64,000 bases of DNA from Acinetobacter pittii ANC 4050 (GCF_000399685.1 NZ_KB976987.1:2151647-2215646); one strand, 5' to 3'; shown: positions 25,354-35,206, numbered from the stretch's first letter. Made by a program: numbers and translations. Notes: generated by a model not told the origin, from the sequence alone.

Positions 25354-26250
25354 CGCCAATATATTCTCTAAAGCCATTTTTAATTGTGGATAAGCAAACT
25401 CAAATCCTTCTGCTTGCAGGGCTGCGGGCTTAACAAATTGACCATTTAAGATCAATTGCGACTGCTCCCCTAACAAACAGCGAAAAACTGTGCTTGGTGC
25501 TGACAATAGTGGTTGCTTATTGAGTACCGCGCCAGCTTGTTCAACAAAAGCTTTTTGGGCCACATTTTCTGGCGCTACGACATTATGAATTTGAGCAGTT
25601 TGAGGATGCTTAAATATAAACTCGATAGCGTTTAATACATCTTCAATATGTACCCAAACCACAGGCTGACGTCCATGACCAATTTGACCGACTAAATTGA
25701 GTCGAATCGGAAGCAACATTTTAGGCAAGATGCCGCCGCCTTGCCCAAACACTACGCCTAAGCGAATAATTTTAGTATTTTGCTGAGGATCTGCTAAAGC
25801 TGCATGTTCCCACTCTTGGCAAAGCTCGGACATAAAAATAGGCTGTGGCGAGCTTTGTTCAGTGCACACTTCTGTCCACTTTTCTTGGTCATCAATCCCG
25901 TAATAACCAATGGCCGAACCAGTCACAATCACTTCCGGAAAAATTTCAGATTGCGTGAGCCACCCATACAGTTTTCGGGTCGTGTTTACTCGACTTTCAA
26001 TCAATTGTTTTTTTCGTGACTCGGTCCAGCGTTTTTCGCCAATATTTGCACCCGCCAAATTCACCACATAGTCAATTTGACTGGTCGAGATATCTTCGAA
26101 CTTTTGTACCCACTGCAAGGCAGGATGGTCAGATTCCTTTCCAGCCTGCCGTGTCACAGCAATCACGTTATAATTTTTTTGTAGTAGGAACCTAATTAAA
26201 TGCGTGCCAATAAAACCGCTGGCACCCGTAATTAATACATTCTTATTCAT
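25345..26250 (-). CDS. TIGR01777-family NAD(P)-binding epimerase-like protein (YfcH type)
   Basis: A 301-residue member of the extended short-chain dehydrogenase family. NVLITGASGFIGTHLIRFLL is the nucleotide-binding glycine motif; VNLAGANIGEKRW and SAIGYYGI (active-site tyrosine) are typical of the TIGR01777/YfcH group, as is the conserved C-terminal DUF1731-like region (LLGEQSQLILNGQFVKPAALQAEGFEFAYP). The substrate is unknown for the whole group. It overlaps the end of thiO convergently by 9 bp and ends without a visible terminator. Confidence 0.88.
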   Translation of the reverse strand: MNKNVLITGASGFIGTHLIRFLLQKNYNVIAVTRQAGKESDHPALQWVQKFEDISTSQIDYVVNLAGANIGEKRWTESRKKQLIESRVNTTRKLYGWLTQSEIFPEVIVTGSAIGYYGIDDQEKWTEVCTEQSSPQPIFMSELCQEWEHAALADPQQNTKIIRLGVVFGQGGGILPKMLLPIRLNLVGQIGHGRQPVVWVHIEDVLNAIEFIFKHPQTAQIHNVVAPENVAQKAFVEQAGAVLNKQPLLSAPSTVFRCLLGEQSQLILNGQFVKPAALQAEGFEFAYPQLKMALENILASG

Positions 26251-26333
26251 ATTTCCTCCTAGGCTGAGGATTCAACTTTTATTTAATTGTATAAGACTCA
26301 TTTATATTTAAACGTATGAGTTTTCATAGTGAT

Positions 26334-26786
26334 CTATTGCACGTTAAACATTTTGTCAGCCATGCGCTGTGCCTGTTTGCCATAAAACCAGTAAGTAATT
26401 AAATAAAGCGGAATAGCTAACATTAAAAGCATGATCACCATAATGCTTAAAAACTGAGGCTGTTTGAGGTAAAGCATAAAGTTTTGCAAAATCTCAGGGT
26501 CTTTTCTGGCAAATAAGAATAGGCAAAATAAAACACCACACAAGTTATAGCCCCAAAAAATCAGACTAAAACCTAAAGTAAATTTCTTTTTTTCTTGTAC
26601 AGTCGGAGCACGGCGTTCTTTCTTTAAAAATTTAAATAAGACAAAAATCATTGCGCCTAAATATGGAACGGCTGTTAAAATACCGCCTACACTCGCTGGT
26701 AATACTGCTGCAACCACACCTACAATTAAGGTAAGCACAATGCATAAAGCAAAAAACCAGAGATAGTAAGAACGTAATTTGGTCAT
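26334..26786 (-). CDS. small inner-membrane protein, ABZJ_00895-like
   Basis: A 150-residue protein with four predicted membrane helices: two near the N-terminus (LWFFALCIVLTLIVGVVAAV and an Ala/Val/Leu stretch about residues 33-52), one about residues 72-92 and one about 112-132. A basic loop, KKERRAPTVQEKKK, lies between the pairs. I recall this pattern from a family of Acinetobacter proteins named after ABZJ_00895, but that is from memory and unverified. No functional motif is visible. It stands alone next to the sRNA candidate. Confidence 0.6.
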   Translation of the reverse strand: MTKLRSYYLWFFALCIVLTLIVGVVAAVLPASVGGILTAVPYLGAMIFVLFKFLKKERRAPTVQEKKKFTLGFSLIFWGYNLCGVLFCLFLFARKDPEILQNFMLYLKQPQFLSIMVIMLLMLAIPLYLITYWFYGKQAQRMADKMFNVQ

Positions 26787-26885
26787 ATTTTTGCCTAATT
26801 TATGGGTTCAAAAAATAATTATAAATTTTTTTCGATTTTTTTTCATTTTTCTGTCAACCAATCCTGATCTCTTGACGTTATATAG

Positions 26886-27064
26886 GGTAATAAGGTCGCA
26901 GCAACCGAATACTTCCTTTGCACGGCATCCGCAAAATTGTTTCGGTGACCTTTCATTACGACTCTTTCCTTCCTTCGGATTAGGTTTTGTTAGCAGCCGA
27001 AACCCTTGATGAAGCTTTTGACCGACGATTCTCTCATCACTCGAATCGTCGGTTTTTATTTTTT
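26886..27064 (+). ncRNA. putative small regulatory RNA with strong terminator
   Basis: A GC-richer block with no open frame of substance. Complementary parts AAGGTC...ACCGAA and TTTCGGT-GACCTT form a long bulged stem enclosing a TTTGC/GCAAA hairpin; a second TTCGG/CCGAA hairpin follows. It ends in ACCGACGATT / AATCGTCGGT with a 13-nt loop and a long T-run (27021-27064), a textbook terminator not attached to any gene. The 5' end is a guess from the first paired base. I do not recognise the family; a base-pairing sRNA is the simplest reading. Confidence 0.65.
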
Positions 27065-27164
27065 AGCACTTTTATTTATTTTACGCTCACCATACACAAT
27101 AGTTCTTTCGTGGCTATAAAGGCTATGCGTATACTTTTTGCACCATAAAAATGATTTAAATAAT

Positions 27165-27542
27165 ATGAACAATATTGCCTATTTTGAAATCCAGTCTTCA
27201 AACCCTGCCCGCGATGCGCAGTTTTATCAAGCTGTGTTTGGCTGGCAATTTAAACTCGATGAAAGCCTACCGATTGAATATTACCGTATCGAAACGCCTT
27301 CAATCATGGGTGGACTATTAAAACGCCCAGCCCAAACGCCGCCAATGGAATATGGCACCAATGCATTTACCTGTTCGGTTCAAGTCGAAAACTTCGATGA
27401 AGTGGCTGCAAAAATTTTAGCGCAAGGGGGCATTGTCGCGATGGATAAATTCGCCATTCCCGGCCGCGCGTGGCATGGTTATTTTGTCGATTTAGACCAT
27501 AACGTTTTTGGTATTTTCCAAGTCGATGAAAATGCAGCTTAA
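27165..27542 (+). CDS. VOC-family (glyoxalase/bleomycin resistance-like) protein
   Basis: 125 residues from the ATG at 27165, which gives MNNIAYFEIQSSNPARDAQF, the usual start of this family; an upstream TTG frame adds nine unlikely residues. It is a single-chain vicinal-oxygen-chelate protein: AQFYQAVFGWQF, then a beta-alpha-beta-beta-beta unit, then GRAWHGYFVDLDHNVFGIFQ, a typical VOC ending. The substrate is unknown; relatives are often annotated as glyoxalase-like or as regulators. The gene stands alone, sharing a two-way terminator with the OsmC gene. Confidence 0.85.
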   Translation: MNNIAYFEIQSSNPARDAQFYQAVFGWQFKLDESLPIEYYRIETPSIMGGLLKRPAQTPPMEYGTNAFTCSVQVENFDEVAAKILAQGGIVAMDKFAIPGRAWHGYFVDLDHNVFGIFQVDENAA

Positions 27543-27578
27543 AGATTTTATTTAACGACTCTATTTATTTTTTAATGT

Positions 27579-27607
27579 ATAGCCACCGTCTTTTTATCGG
27601 TGGCTAT
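27579..27607. terminator. bidirectional terminator between the VOC and OsmC genes
   Basis: A 10-bp stem (ATAGCCACCG/CGGTGGCTAT) with a 9-nt loop between two convergent genes. Confidence 0.75.
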
Positions 27608-27617
27608 TTCATATTGA

Positions 27618-28091
27618 TTATTCGGCAAAGCTAAAAGTGGCTTCACATGTAATTGGGAAATTCACCGAATTGGCAATCATGCATTCGTGATGTGCTTCTT
27701 CATGTAATTTTGCTGCAAGTTCTTGATCGGCACCTTTTTCTAAAACAATTTCTGGTCTTAAATTAATTTGGGTAAAGTGACCACGTTTAACTGGATCTGT
27801 ATCTTCCATAAAACCAAGTGCATGATCGACATAACTCACAACGTGAATATGATTGACTGCACACAGGTGTAAATACCAAAGCTTATGACAAGCTGAAGCA
27901 GATGCGACCAATAAATCTTCTGGGTTCCATCTGGTCACATCACCTAAATAGGCAGGGTCCGATGAACCTTGAATTGTGGCTTTTTGAGGATGCTGAATAC
28001 TAAAGTCTCGTTTATATGAACGATAAGATGAAGTGCCTGTACCTGTATTGCCTTCCCACTGTATTTTTACTTGGTATTTATGAATAGTCAT
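27618..28091 (-). CDS. OsmC/Ohr-family peroxiredoxin-like protein
   Basis: 157 residues from the ATG at 28089-28091, giving MTIHKYQVKIQWEGN, the family's usual N-terminus. The two redox cysteines are in SASACHKLWYLHLC and AHHECMIANSVNFP. PEDLLVASASAC is the family signature. OsmC-type proteins reduce organic hydroperoxides at a dimer-interface active site. The residues between the cysteines resemble the YhfA/OsmC-like subgroup more than Ohr, so the exact substrate is open. A standalone gene with its own terminator. Confidence 0.88.
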   Translation of the reverse strand: MTIHKYQVKIQWEGNTGTGTSSYRSYKRDFSIQHPQKATIQGSSDPAYLGDVTRWNPEDLLVASASACHKLWYLHLCAVNHIHVVSYVDHALGFMEDTDPVKRGHFTQINLRPEIVLEKGADQELAAKLHEEAHHECMIANSVNFPITCEATFSFAE

Positions 28092-28255
28092 TTTGTTCTC
28101 AGAGTTTATGATTTGACCTGATAGTAACAAAGCAGTGTTTAAAGTGAAAAAAATAATTTAAGTTCTACTGCAGACTTAAATAATGAGCACTTTAAAATGT
28201 CTTGATAAAATCTCCTGCCAATTTATGCTAACGTATCTGTGTTTATTTTGGCTTG

Positions 28256-29524
28256 ATGTCTGTTTCTATGTCCGTACATTTTTTACATACTTCTGACTGG
28301 CATTTGGGGCAGTTTTTTTATAATCACTCACGACACTATGAACACCAACAATTTTTAAGCTGGTTGCTCACTCAAATCCAAGAAAAACAACCACATGCCC
28401 TGCTCATTGCCGGCGATATTTTTGATGTCATTAACCCAGGTTCTCAGGCACAAAAACAACTCTACCAATTTTTAGCAGATGCGCATCGCATTGCACCGCA
28501 CATGCAAACGCTCATGATTGCGGGTAACCATGACTCAGGCTACCGTATTGAACAGGTCGAACCTCTTTTAGAAAAATACAATGCAAAAACCGTGGGCGTA
28601 GTTCGCTGGAATGAAAATAAAACTCTAGATCTCGATCGACTACTTTTACCTATTTATAATCAAAATCAGGATATTGTGGCGTGGTGCCTTGCCCTACCTT
28701 TTTTACGCTCAGCCGAAATTACGGGCTTTAATGAACATACCACCAATAGCAAAAATGCGATTGCCTATTTGCATCAACAACTCATTGCCGAAGCCAAACG
28801 TCGTAAAACGCCAGACCAAGCACTTATTTTAATGTCGCATGCGCATATGCAAGGTGGAGAAACATCTGACTCTGAACGCCCAATCATTATTGGTAACGAA
28901 GAGGCACTTTCAACAACTTTATTTGAAGATGCTGTCGACTATGTCGCTTTAGGGCACTTACATAAACCACAAAAAGTAGGCCAGCCGCATATCCGTTATA
29001 GTGGCTCGCCCATTCCGCTGTCTTTTAGTGAAATTAACTATAAGCACCAAGTGGTTGAGGTCAAAATTGACCCGACTCAAGAGGCAGACAGCCGTTTGCA
29101 ATTTGAAGCTGTAGAAATTCCACGTTGCATACAGTTGCACCGCATTCGTGGTGAATTAAATGAAGTGCTGCAACAACTCAAAGCCTTGCCTCATGGTGTG
29201 ATTGAAAATATTGACCACCGTGAATATGTCGATATTGAATATTATAGCTTAACGCCGCCACAGCCTAATCTACGTCAGCAGTTTGAAGCGGCCCTACCAC
29301 CTGACCGCTATCGTTTAGTACGTATTTCACGTCAATATGTGAATAAAGACTCAACCGACTCAAATACTACTCAGAAAATCGCACTTGAACCACCAACACC
29401 AGAAAAACTCTTTCAAAATATCTGGGAAAAACAAGGTTACAACGCCGATGATGCAGTCTTAAAAGATTTTCTAAGCCTAGTACAAGAAGCACAAAAACAT
29501 CTTGAAAATGATGCAACCCCTTAA
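28256..29524 (+). CDS. sbcD: nuclease SbcCD subunit D
   Basis: A Mre11-type phosphoesterase subunit of about 422 residues. Metal-binding motifs appear in order: HTSDWHLG, IAGDIFD, IAGNHDS, MSHAHMQG and LGHLHKP. With SbcC it opens and cuts DNA hairpins and processes DNA ends, suppressing long palindromes. The start is uncertain: ATG at 28256 is used, but 28268 (MSVHFLHTSDW) fits E. coli SbcD equally well; neither has a strong ribosome-binding site. sbcC follows after 9 bp, the usual operon. Confidence 0.93.
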   Translation: MSVSMSVHFLHTSDWHLGQFFYNHSRHYEHQQFLSWLLTQIQEKQPHALLIAGDIFDVINPGSQAQKQLYQFLADAHRIAPHMQTLMIAGNHDSGYRIEQVEPLLEKYNAKTVGVVRWNENKTLDLDRLLLPIYNQNQDIVAWCLALPFLRSAEITGFNEHTTNSKNAIAYLHQQLIAEAKRRKTPDQALILMSHAHMQGGETSDSERPIIIGNEEALSTTLFEDAVDYVALGHLHKPQKVGQPHIRYSGSPIPLSFSEINYKHQVVEVKIDPTQEADSRLQFEAVEIPRCIQLHRIRGELNEVLQQLKALPHGVIENIDHREYVDIEYYSLTPPQPNLRQQFEAALPPDRYRLVRISRQYVNKDSTDSNTTQKIALEPPTPEKLFQNIWEKQGYNADDAVLKDFLSLVQEAQKHLENDATP

Positions 29525-29533
29525 GGATATGTC

Positions 29534-32500
29534 ATGAAAATTTTATCCATTCGAATAAAAAATCTGGCATCTCTTTCTGATGAACATTTTATTGATTTTG
29601 AAAGTGCGCCTCTTGCCCATGCAGGTCTCATTGCGATTGTAGGGAAAACTGGTGCTGGTAAGTCGACCATTTTAGATGCCATGTGTCTGGCTTTGTTTAA
29701 TCGGGTTCCTCGCCTTAAAGACAGCGATGGTAAATTAAAAGATGTCGATGGTTCTGAGTTACTGACCAATTCACCACTCACTGTCTTACGCCGTGGTACA
29801 GGACATGGTTTCGCTGAGCTTTGCTTTGTTGCACAAGACCAAAAACGCTATTTGGCACGCTGGGAAATTAAACGGGCACGTGAAAACCCAAATGGCAAAT
29901 TACAAAGTGTGCAGCGCCATTTAAAATGCCTGACCGATGGTGTCATACTTGCCGACAAAGCCAAAGCAGTTGATGAAAAAGTTAAGCAAATTACCCAGCT
30001 TTCTTTTGAACAGTTCACTCGTGCGGTATTGCTTGCCCAATCCGAAGTGACCGCGTTTTTAAAAGCACGAGACAGCGAACGCGGTGAGTTACTCGAGTAC
30101 CTGACCAACTCCAGCATTTTCGCCAAAATCGGTGAATTGGCCTTTCGTAAAACTGCCGATATTGCAAAGCAGCGTAAACAGCTTGAAGAGTTCTTAGGCC
30201 ATATTGAAATTTTGTCTGATGAAGAAATTGCTGCATTTACTGCACAATATCAGCAAGCTGAACAAAACCATCAAAAGTTAGAACAGCAAAAAAATATCTT
30301 AGACAAACAGCAACAATGGTTTGAACGCAAAGTGAAACTTGAGCAAGAAGTTCAAGCTAAACAGCAACACTTTCAAACCCAGCAAAATCACCATCAACAA
30401 TTGGCTGGTGAACGTGAGCAATTAAAACGACTCGAAGTTTTCTCTGAAATACGCCCACAAGTTTTTCAGCAAGCCCAAAATTTACAAACGCTACAACAAC
30501 TTGAGCCACAAATTCAGCAAGCTCAAAGCAAGTTTAATGAGTTGGTGCAAATTTTTGAAACGGGACAAAAACAATATCAACTTGCAGAACAAGAGCTCAA
30601 ACAAACGCTCGATTTTGAGCAACAGCATCAACAAGCTTTAAATCAAGTTCGGCAGTCCATTCAAGAACGTGCCTTTATTGCCGATGAATATAAAAAGTGC
30701 AAAGAAAAGAAAAATGTATTTGAGCAAAAACTCGGTCCATTGCAACAACAGCAAAACATTGTGCAGCAGCATATTGCACAGCTTCAACAAGACCAAGTTC
30801 ATCTACAACAGCAGCTTACCCATACTCAACAATACGCTGTATTAGACAAAGGCCTCTCAGCACATCTACATCAGCTCGGGCAGTTTATTCAAAACTATGA
30901 AGCGATTGAACAACAGCTTGGCAATCCTACCCTTGCCCGCCAAAAGGTAGCGGAAGCTAAAAGTGAACTTGAACAACTGACAGCCTCACTCGGCACAGTT
31001 GAACAAATTGAGTTAAAGCTTGAACAGCAACGTAAAGACAAAGAACAAAAGCTCGCTCAAATCACTCAGCTAGATCTGATTCAACAGAAAGTTAAAATTT
31101 ATCATGAGTTATATGCTGAGCTTCAGCAATTTACTGAAAAACAAACTCAAGTCTCAGCCCAAGAACAGCAACTTAAAACCGTTTGCCAGTCAGCTGAACA
31201 AGAATACCAAACAGCAAAAACTGAGCGTGAAAAGTTACAGCACATCCTGCAACGGCAGCGTTTATTACATACTGAAAATATTGAGCAGTTACGAGCCAAT
31301 CTTAAAGAAGGCGATGCGTGTTTAGTATGCGGAAGTACACATCATCCCTATCGTGTTAATGACAGTGCTGTCTCTAAAGCTTTATTCGATTTGCAGCAAC
31401 AACAAGAGCAGCAAGCTGTTGCACTAGAGCAAACTAAATTTAATACATGGCAAACCCAGCAACATGCACTTACCCAGTGCCGTGCTGAGCTTGAGCAAGT
31501 TCACAAATATCTAGCTCAACTTCAAACAAAACAATCAAGCTTGCAGCAAGAGCTTGAGCAAACGTTTAAGCTCAATCAATTACATATTGAGCTTAATCAA
31601 GCTCCTGAGCAGATCTTGCAAACGCTCAACGAACTCAGACAAACCGTACAAACTGCCATAAGTTCTTTTGACTCAGAAAACTTGCGTTTAGTCCAAGCGA
31701 TTAAACAACACAATCAACTCGTTCAGTTTATTCAGCGTAATGAAAGCTTGCTTAATACTGCACAGCAATGGCAACAACAGGTTCAACATATTGTTGAGTG
31801 CTTATCTGAAACAGAACAGCAAGCGTGGCAGCAATCGAGTAGCCAAACAGCTAAGCAAACTTGGACTACTCTTGATACACGCGCCAAGCAACTTGAGCAA
31901 CAAGAACAGCTTGCACAGCGTTTTGAACAGCAGCAACAAGACCTTAAAATGTTAGTTGCCAACCTTGAACAAATGGCGAAGCAAATTGATGAGATTGACC
32001 AAAATCTCCAAGAGATTACGCTCAAAGGCCAACAAAATAATGAAAAAGCAGTGTCACTCATTCAGCAAATGACGGGCCGCGCTGATATTAAACCGCATGA
32101 GTGGTTAATTGAGCATGACACTAAACGTCAGCAACAACAAACGGCGTATCACGAGGCTAAACAACGTTTTGAACAAACCAGACAGCACTTTGAACAGCAA
32201 AAACAGGCGCTCGATCAGCTTAAGCATCAACATCAACACACTGCGGGGCACCAGCAGCAAATTGATGGGCAAATTCAAAACTGGCTAAAAGCCCATACTG
32301 ATTTTGAGCCACATGATCTTACGGCGCTCATGCAAATCAATTCAGCCCAAGAGCAAGACATTCGCAACCGACTTAATCATGCCGAGCGTTTATTAAGTGA
32401 AGCCTCGTCTGCACTTAAAACCATGCAAGAGCAATTGAGTGAGCACTTACAAACTCAGCCAGATATTGAACATGAAAAGCTTGTTAACCTTATTCAAGAC

Positions 32501-33130
32501 AATATTGCAGAGCTTAAAGCACAACTTGAAGTACGTGATCGGCTTAAACTTAAGCTCGAAGTACATCAACAAAACCTTGCGAAGCAGCAACAATATGCCG
32601 AGCAAATTCAGAATATTCAGCAAGAAGAACATCGCTGGAGCAAAATTTCAGGTTTGATTGGCGATGCTAAAGGTAAAGAGTTCCGCGACTACGCCCAGCA
32701 ATATCATTTAGATATTTTAGTAGAACATGCCAACCAGCAACTGGCGATGCTGTCTCAGCGTTATACGCTAAAACGTCTTGATCAGTCCTTAAGCCTTGCC
32801 ATTATTGACCACGATATGGATGGAGAAACTCGCTCTGTTGCCTCTTTGTCTGGCGGTGAGTCATTCTTAACTGCCCTTGCTTTGTCTTTAGCGATTGCCA
32901 ATATGGCTTCGGGTTCAATGAAAATTGAATCGCTATTTATTGATGAAGGCTTTGGTACTTTGGATGCTTCTTCTTTGCATATGGTCATGAATGCTTTAGA
33001 TCAACTGCAAAATCAGGGACGTCAGGTCATTCTCATCTCACACATTCAAGAAATGCATGAGCGTATTCCTGTACAAATTCAGGTAAAACCACTCGGTGCA
33101 GGTGCAAGTACTATTGAAGTGGTAGGTTAA
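29534..33130 (+). CDS. sbcC: nuclease SbcCD subunit C (Rad50-type SMC ATPase)
   Basis: 1198 residues. The N-terminal Walker A is GKTGAGKST (residues 37-45); the C-terminus carries the signature LSGGESFLTALALSLAIA and Walker B SLFIDEGFGTLDA. Between them lie about 900 residues of coiled coil, here unusually rich in glutamine, broken by the zinc hook CLVC (about residues 595-598) that dimerises the complex. SbcC powers SbcD in cutting hairpin and palindromic DNA. It is the second gene of the operon and ends at a strong terminator. Confidence 0.95.
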   Translation: MKILSIRIKNLASLSDEHFIDFESAPLAHAGLIAIVGKTGAGKSTILDAMCLALFNRVPRLKDSDGKLKDVDGSELLTNSPLTVLRRGTGHGFAELCFVAQDQKRYLARWEIKRARENPNGKLQSVQRHLKCLTDGVILADKAKAVDEKVKQITQLSFEQFTRAVLLAQSEVTAFLKARDSERGELLEYLTNSSIFAKIGELAFRKTADIAKQRKQLEEFLGHIEILSDEEIAAFTAQYQQAEQNHQKLEQQKNILDKQQQWFERKVKLEQEVQAKQQHFQTQQNHHQQLAGEREQLKRLEVFSEIRPQVFQQAQNLQTLQQLEPQIQQAQSKFNELVQIFETGQKQYQLAEQELKQTLDFEQQHQQALNQVRQSIQERAFIADEYKKCKEKKNVFEQKLGPLQQQQNIVQQHIAQLQQDQVHLQQQLTHTQQYAVLDKGLSAHLHQLGQFIQNYEAIEQQLGNPTLARQKVAEAKSELEQLTASLGTVEQIELKLEQQRKDKEQKLAQITQLDLIQQKVKIYHELYAELQQFTEKQTQVSAQEQQLKTVCQSAEQEYQTAKTEREKLQHILQRQRLLHTENIEQLRANLKEGDACLVCGSTHHPYRVNDSAVSKALFDLQQQQEQQAVALEQTKFNTWQTQQHALTQCRAELEQVHKYLAQLQTKQSSLQQELEQTFKLNQLHIELNQAPEQILQTLNELRQTVQTAISSFDSENLRLVQAIKQHNQLVQFIQRNESLLNTAQQWQQQVQHIVECLSETEQQAWQQSSSQTAKQTWTTLDTRAKQLEQQEQLAQRFEQQQQDLKMLVANLEQMAKQIDEIDQNLQEITLKGQQNNEKAVSLIQQMTGRADIKPHEWLIEHDTKRQQQQTAYHEAKQRFEQTRQHFEQQKQALDQLKHQHQHTAGHQQQIDGQIQNWLKAHTDFEPHDLTALMQINSAQEQDIRNRLNHAERLLSEASSALKTMQEQLSEHLQTQPDIEHEKLVNLIQDNIAELKAQLEVRDRLKLKLEVHQQNLAKQQQYAEQIQNIQQEEHRWSKISGLIGDAKGKEFRDYAQQYHLDILVEHANQQLAMLSQRYTLKRLDQSLSLAIIDHDMDGETRSVASLSGGESFLTALALSLAIANMASGSMKIESLFIDEGFGTLDASSLHMVMNALDQLQNQGRQVILISHIQEMHERIPVQIQVKPLGAGASTIEVVG

Positions 33131-33134
33131 AACT

Positions 33135-33166
33135 AAAAAGCCCCGACATCCTGTCGGGGCTTTTTT
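33135..33166 (+). terminator. terminator after sbcC
   Basis: Stem AAAAAGCCCCGACA / TGTCGGGGCTTTTTT with a 3-nt loop. About 165 bp of DNA follow before the next gene, in which I see nothing further. Confidence 0.9.
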
Positions 33167-33330
33167 AGATTCTGCGTTGGTATAACTCCTGTCGTACCTG
33201 TATGCATCCATTCATCACTGTTTATTGTTATTCTTAGAAACATCCTGTTTCCTGATGAGTTCATAGTACGAAAAAAGCGTTGTCTGCCATAGCCGCAAAA
33301 GGCCGCAATTTCTGTAAGATAAAGCTTACA

Positions 33331-34023
33331 TCACCCTTTTTGCGAATAGTCTCTAGCACCAAACAATGCTGTTCCTACACGAACCATCGTTGATCCTGCA
33401 GCAATTGCAGCTTCTAAATCACTCGACATTCCCATGCTTAAAGTATCCCAATCTTCTGGGTGGGCATGCTTTTCTTTCACCGCATCAAACAAGGCTTTAG
33501 CATCTGAAAAAGCGGCAGTATTGTCAGGGGCTGGAATGACCATTAAACCGCGTAATTTGATTTTTGGTAATTGACTCATTTGGGCAACCAGCTCGGCAAC
33601 TTCATCTGGTGCACAACCATCTTTACTGTCTTGCCCATCAATATTCACTTGCAAACAAATATTCAGAGCAGATTGATCATCGCCACGTTGGTTAGATAGC
33701 CGCTCAGCAATAATTAAACGATCTACACCATGTACCCAATCAAATTTCTCGGCCAAATGTTTAGTCTTGTTGCGTTGAACATGACCAATAAAATGCCATT
33801 CAATTTCCAAATCCTGTAAAGCTTCGATTTTATCTAAAGCTTCTTGCAAATAGTTTTCGCCAAATGCTCTTTGCCCTGCTGCATACATTTCACGCAAACT
33901 TTCACTTGGATGTGTTTTTGATACGGCTAAAAGTTGCACGGTTTCAGGCGCACGTTGAGCATTCTCACAAGCAGTTTGGATTTGCTGTAATACGAGCTGC
34001 CGCGCATCTTGCAGGTAATTCAT
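33331..34023 (-). CDS. YggS/PROSC-family PLP-binding protein
   Basis: About 230 residues. The PLP lysine is in QLLAVSKTHP; FGENYLQEALDKI, EWHFIGHVQRNK, LQVNIDGQDSKDGC, GLMVIPAP, LSMGMSSDLEAAI and GSTMVRVGTALFG are the family signatures. These proteins bind pyridoxal phosphate and keep B6 and some amino acid pools balanced; no reaction is known. The ATG at 34021-34023 is preferred; two in-frame ATGs lie up to 21 bp upstream. It is divergent from pilT, as in Pseudomonas, where yggS also neighbours the pil genes. Confidence 0.92.
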   Translation of the reverse strand: MNYLQDARQLVLQQIQTACENAQRAPETVQLLAVSKTHPSESLREMYAAGQRAFGENYLQEALDKIEALQDLEIEWHFIGHVQRNKTKHLAEKFDWVHGVDRLIIAERLSNQRGDDQSALNICLQVNIDGQDSKDGCAPDEVAELVAQMSQLPKIKLRGLMVIPAPDNTAAFSDAKALFDAVKEKHAHPEDWDTLSMGMSSDLEAAIAAGSTMVRVGTALFGARDYSQKG

Positions 34024-34149
34024 TGACAAGGTTCTCATTTTCAAAAAACTTTTTTGCTTTTCACCTAAAGCGAGGTGTTGGTAAGCCTCGGTGAAAGCCG
34101 TATATTATTCTACAAAATAATGACATATTTTGATTTACTTGGGGAAATT

Positions 34150-35187
34150 ATGGATATTACAGAGCTACTCGCCTTCTCTGTGAAAAATGGCGCATCCGAT
34201 TTACACTTGTCTGCTGGCATGCCACCAATGATTCGCGTTGATGGTGAGGTTCGTCGCATTAACTTACCAGCTCTAGATCATAAAGATGTTCACCGTCTGG
34301 TCTACGACATCATGAATGATAAACAGCGTCGTGACTACGAAGAAAAACTTGAAACCGACTTTTCTTTTGAAGTACCTAATGTTGCGCGTTTCCGTGTTAA
34401 CGCATTTAACCAAAACCGTGGTGCCGGTGCAGTGTTTCGTACCATTCCTTCCAAAGTACTTACCATGGAAGATTTAGGCCTAGGTCAAATCTTTAAAGAT
34501 ATTTGTGATTATCCACGTGGCATTGTACTGGTCACAGGTCCAACAGGTTCAGGTAAATCCACCACACTTGCAGCGATGATGGACTACATTAATGAAAACC
34601 GTTATGACCACATTTTAACAGTTGAAGACCCTATCGAGTTTGTACACCAGTCTAAGAAATGTCTCATCAACCAACGTGAAGTGCATCGTGATACACATGG
34701 TTTTAATGAAGCGCTACGTTCAGCACTGCGTGAAGACCCAGATATTATTTTGGTCGGTGAGATGCGTGACCTTGAAACGATTCGTTTAGCGCTTACTGCT
34801 GCCGAAACAGGCCATTTGGTGTTTGGTACGCTCCATACCACTTCTGCTGCGAAAACCATTGACCGTGTGATTGATGTATTCCCTGCCGAAGAAAAAGACA
34901 TGGTTCGAGCTATGCTGTCTGAATCTTTACAGGCTGTTATTTCACAAACCCTGCTTAAAAAGAATGGTGGCGGTCGTGTAGCAGCCCATGAAATCATGAT
35001 TGGTATTCCTGCCATTCGTAACTTAATTCGTGAAAATAAAGTCGCGCAAATGTACTCAGCCATTCAGACTGGTGCGAATCATGGCATGACCACCCTCGAC
35101 CAAAGCTTAAAAGGTTTAGTCGCTCGCGGTGTAATCAGCCCACAAACGGCTCGTACTGCTGCTAAACAACCTGAATCATTCCTATAA
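34150..35187 (+). CDS. pilT: type IV pilus retraction ATPase PilT
   Basis: 345 residues from the ATG at 34150, with GGGGAAAT upstream; the longer frame from 34075 exceeds the family length. It is a secretion-type hexameric ATPase: Walker A GPTGSGKST, Asp box TVEDPIEF, Walker B IILVGEMRD and His box GHLVFGTLHTTSA. The PilT-specific AIRNLIRE motif is present as IPAIRNLIRENK. It depolymerises type IV pili, driving twitching motility and the DNA uptake that underlies natural transformation in Acinetobacter. pilU follows after 19 bp. Confidence 0.97.
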   Translation: MDITELLAFSVKNGASDLHLSAGMPPMIRVDGEVRRINLPALDHKDVHRLVYDIMNDKQRRDYEEKLETDFSFEVPNVARFRVNAFNQNRGAGAVFRTIPSKVLTMEDLGLGQIFKDICDYPRGIVLVTGPTGSGKSTTLAAMMDYINENRYDHILTVEDPIEFVHQSKKCLINQREVHRDTHGFNEALRSALREDPDIILVGEMRDLETIRLALTAAETGHLVFGTLHTTSAAKTIDRVIDVFPAEEKDMVRAMLSESLQAVISQTLLKKNGGGRVAAHEIMIGIPAIRNLIRENKVAQMYSAIQTGANHGMTTLDQSLKGLVARGVISPQTARTAAKQPESFL

Positions 35188-35206
35188 AAATAACTAGAGA
35201 ATAAAT

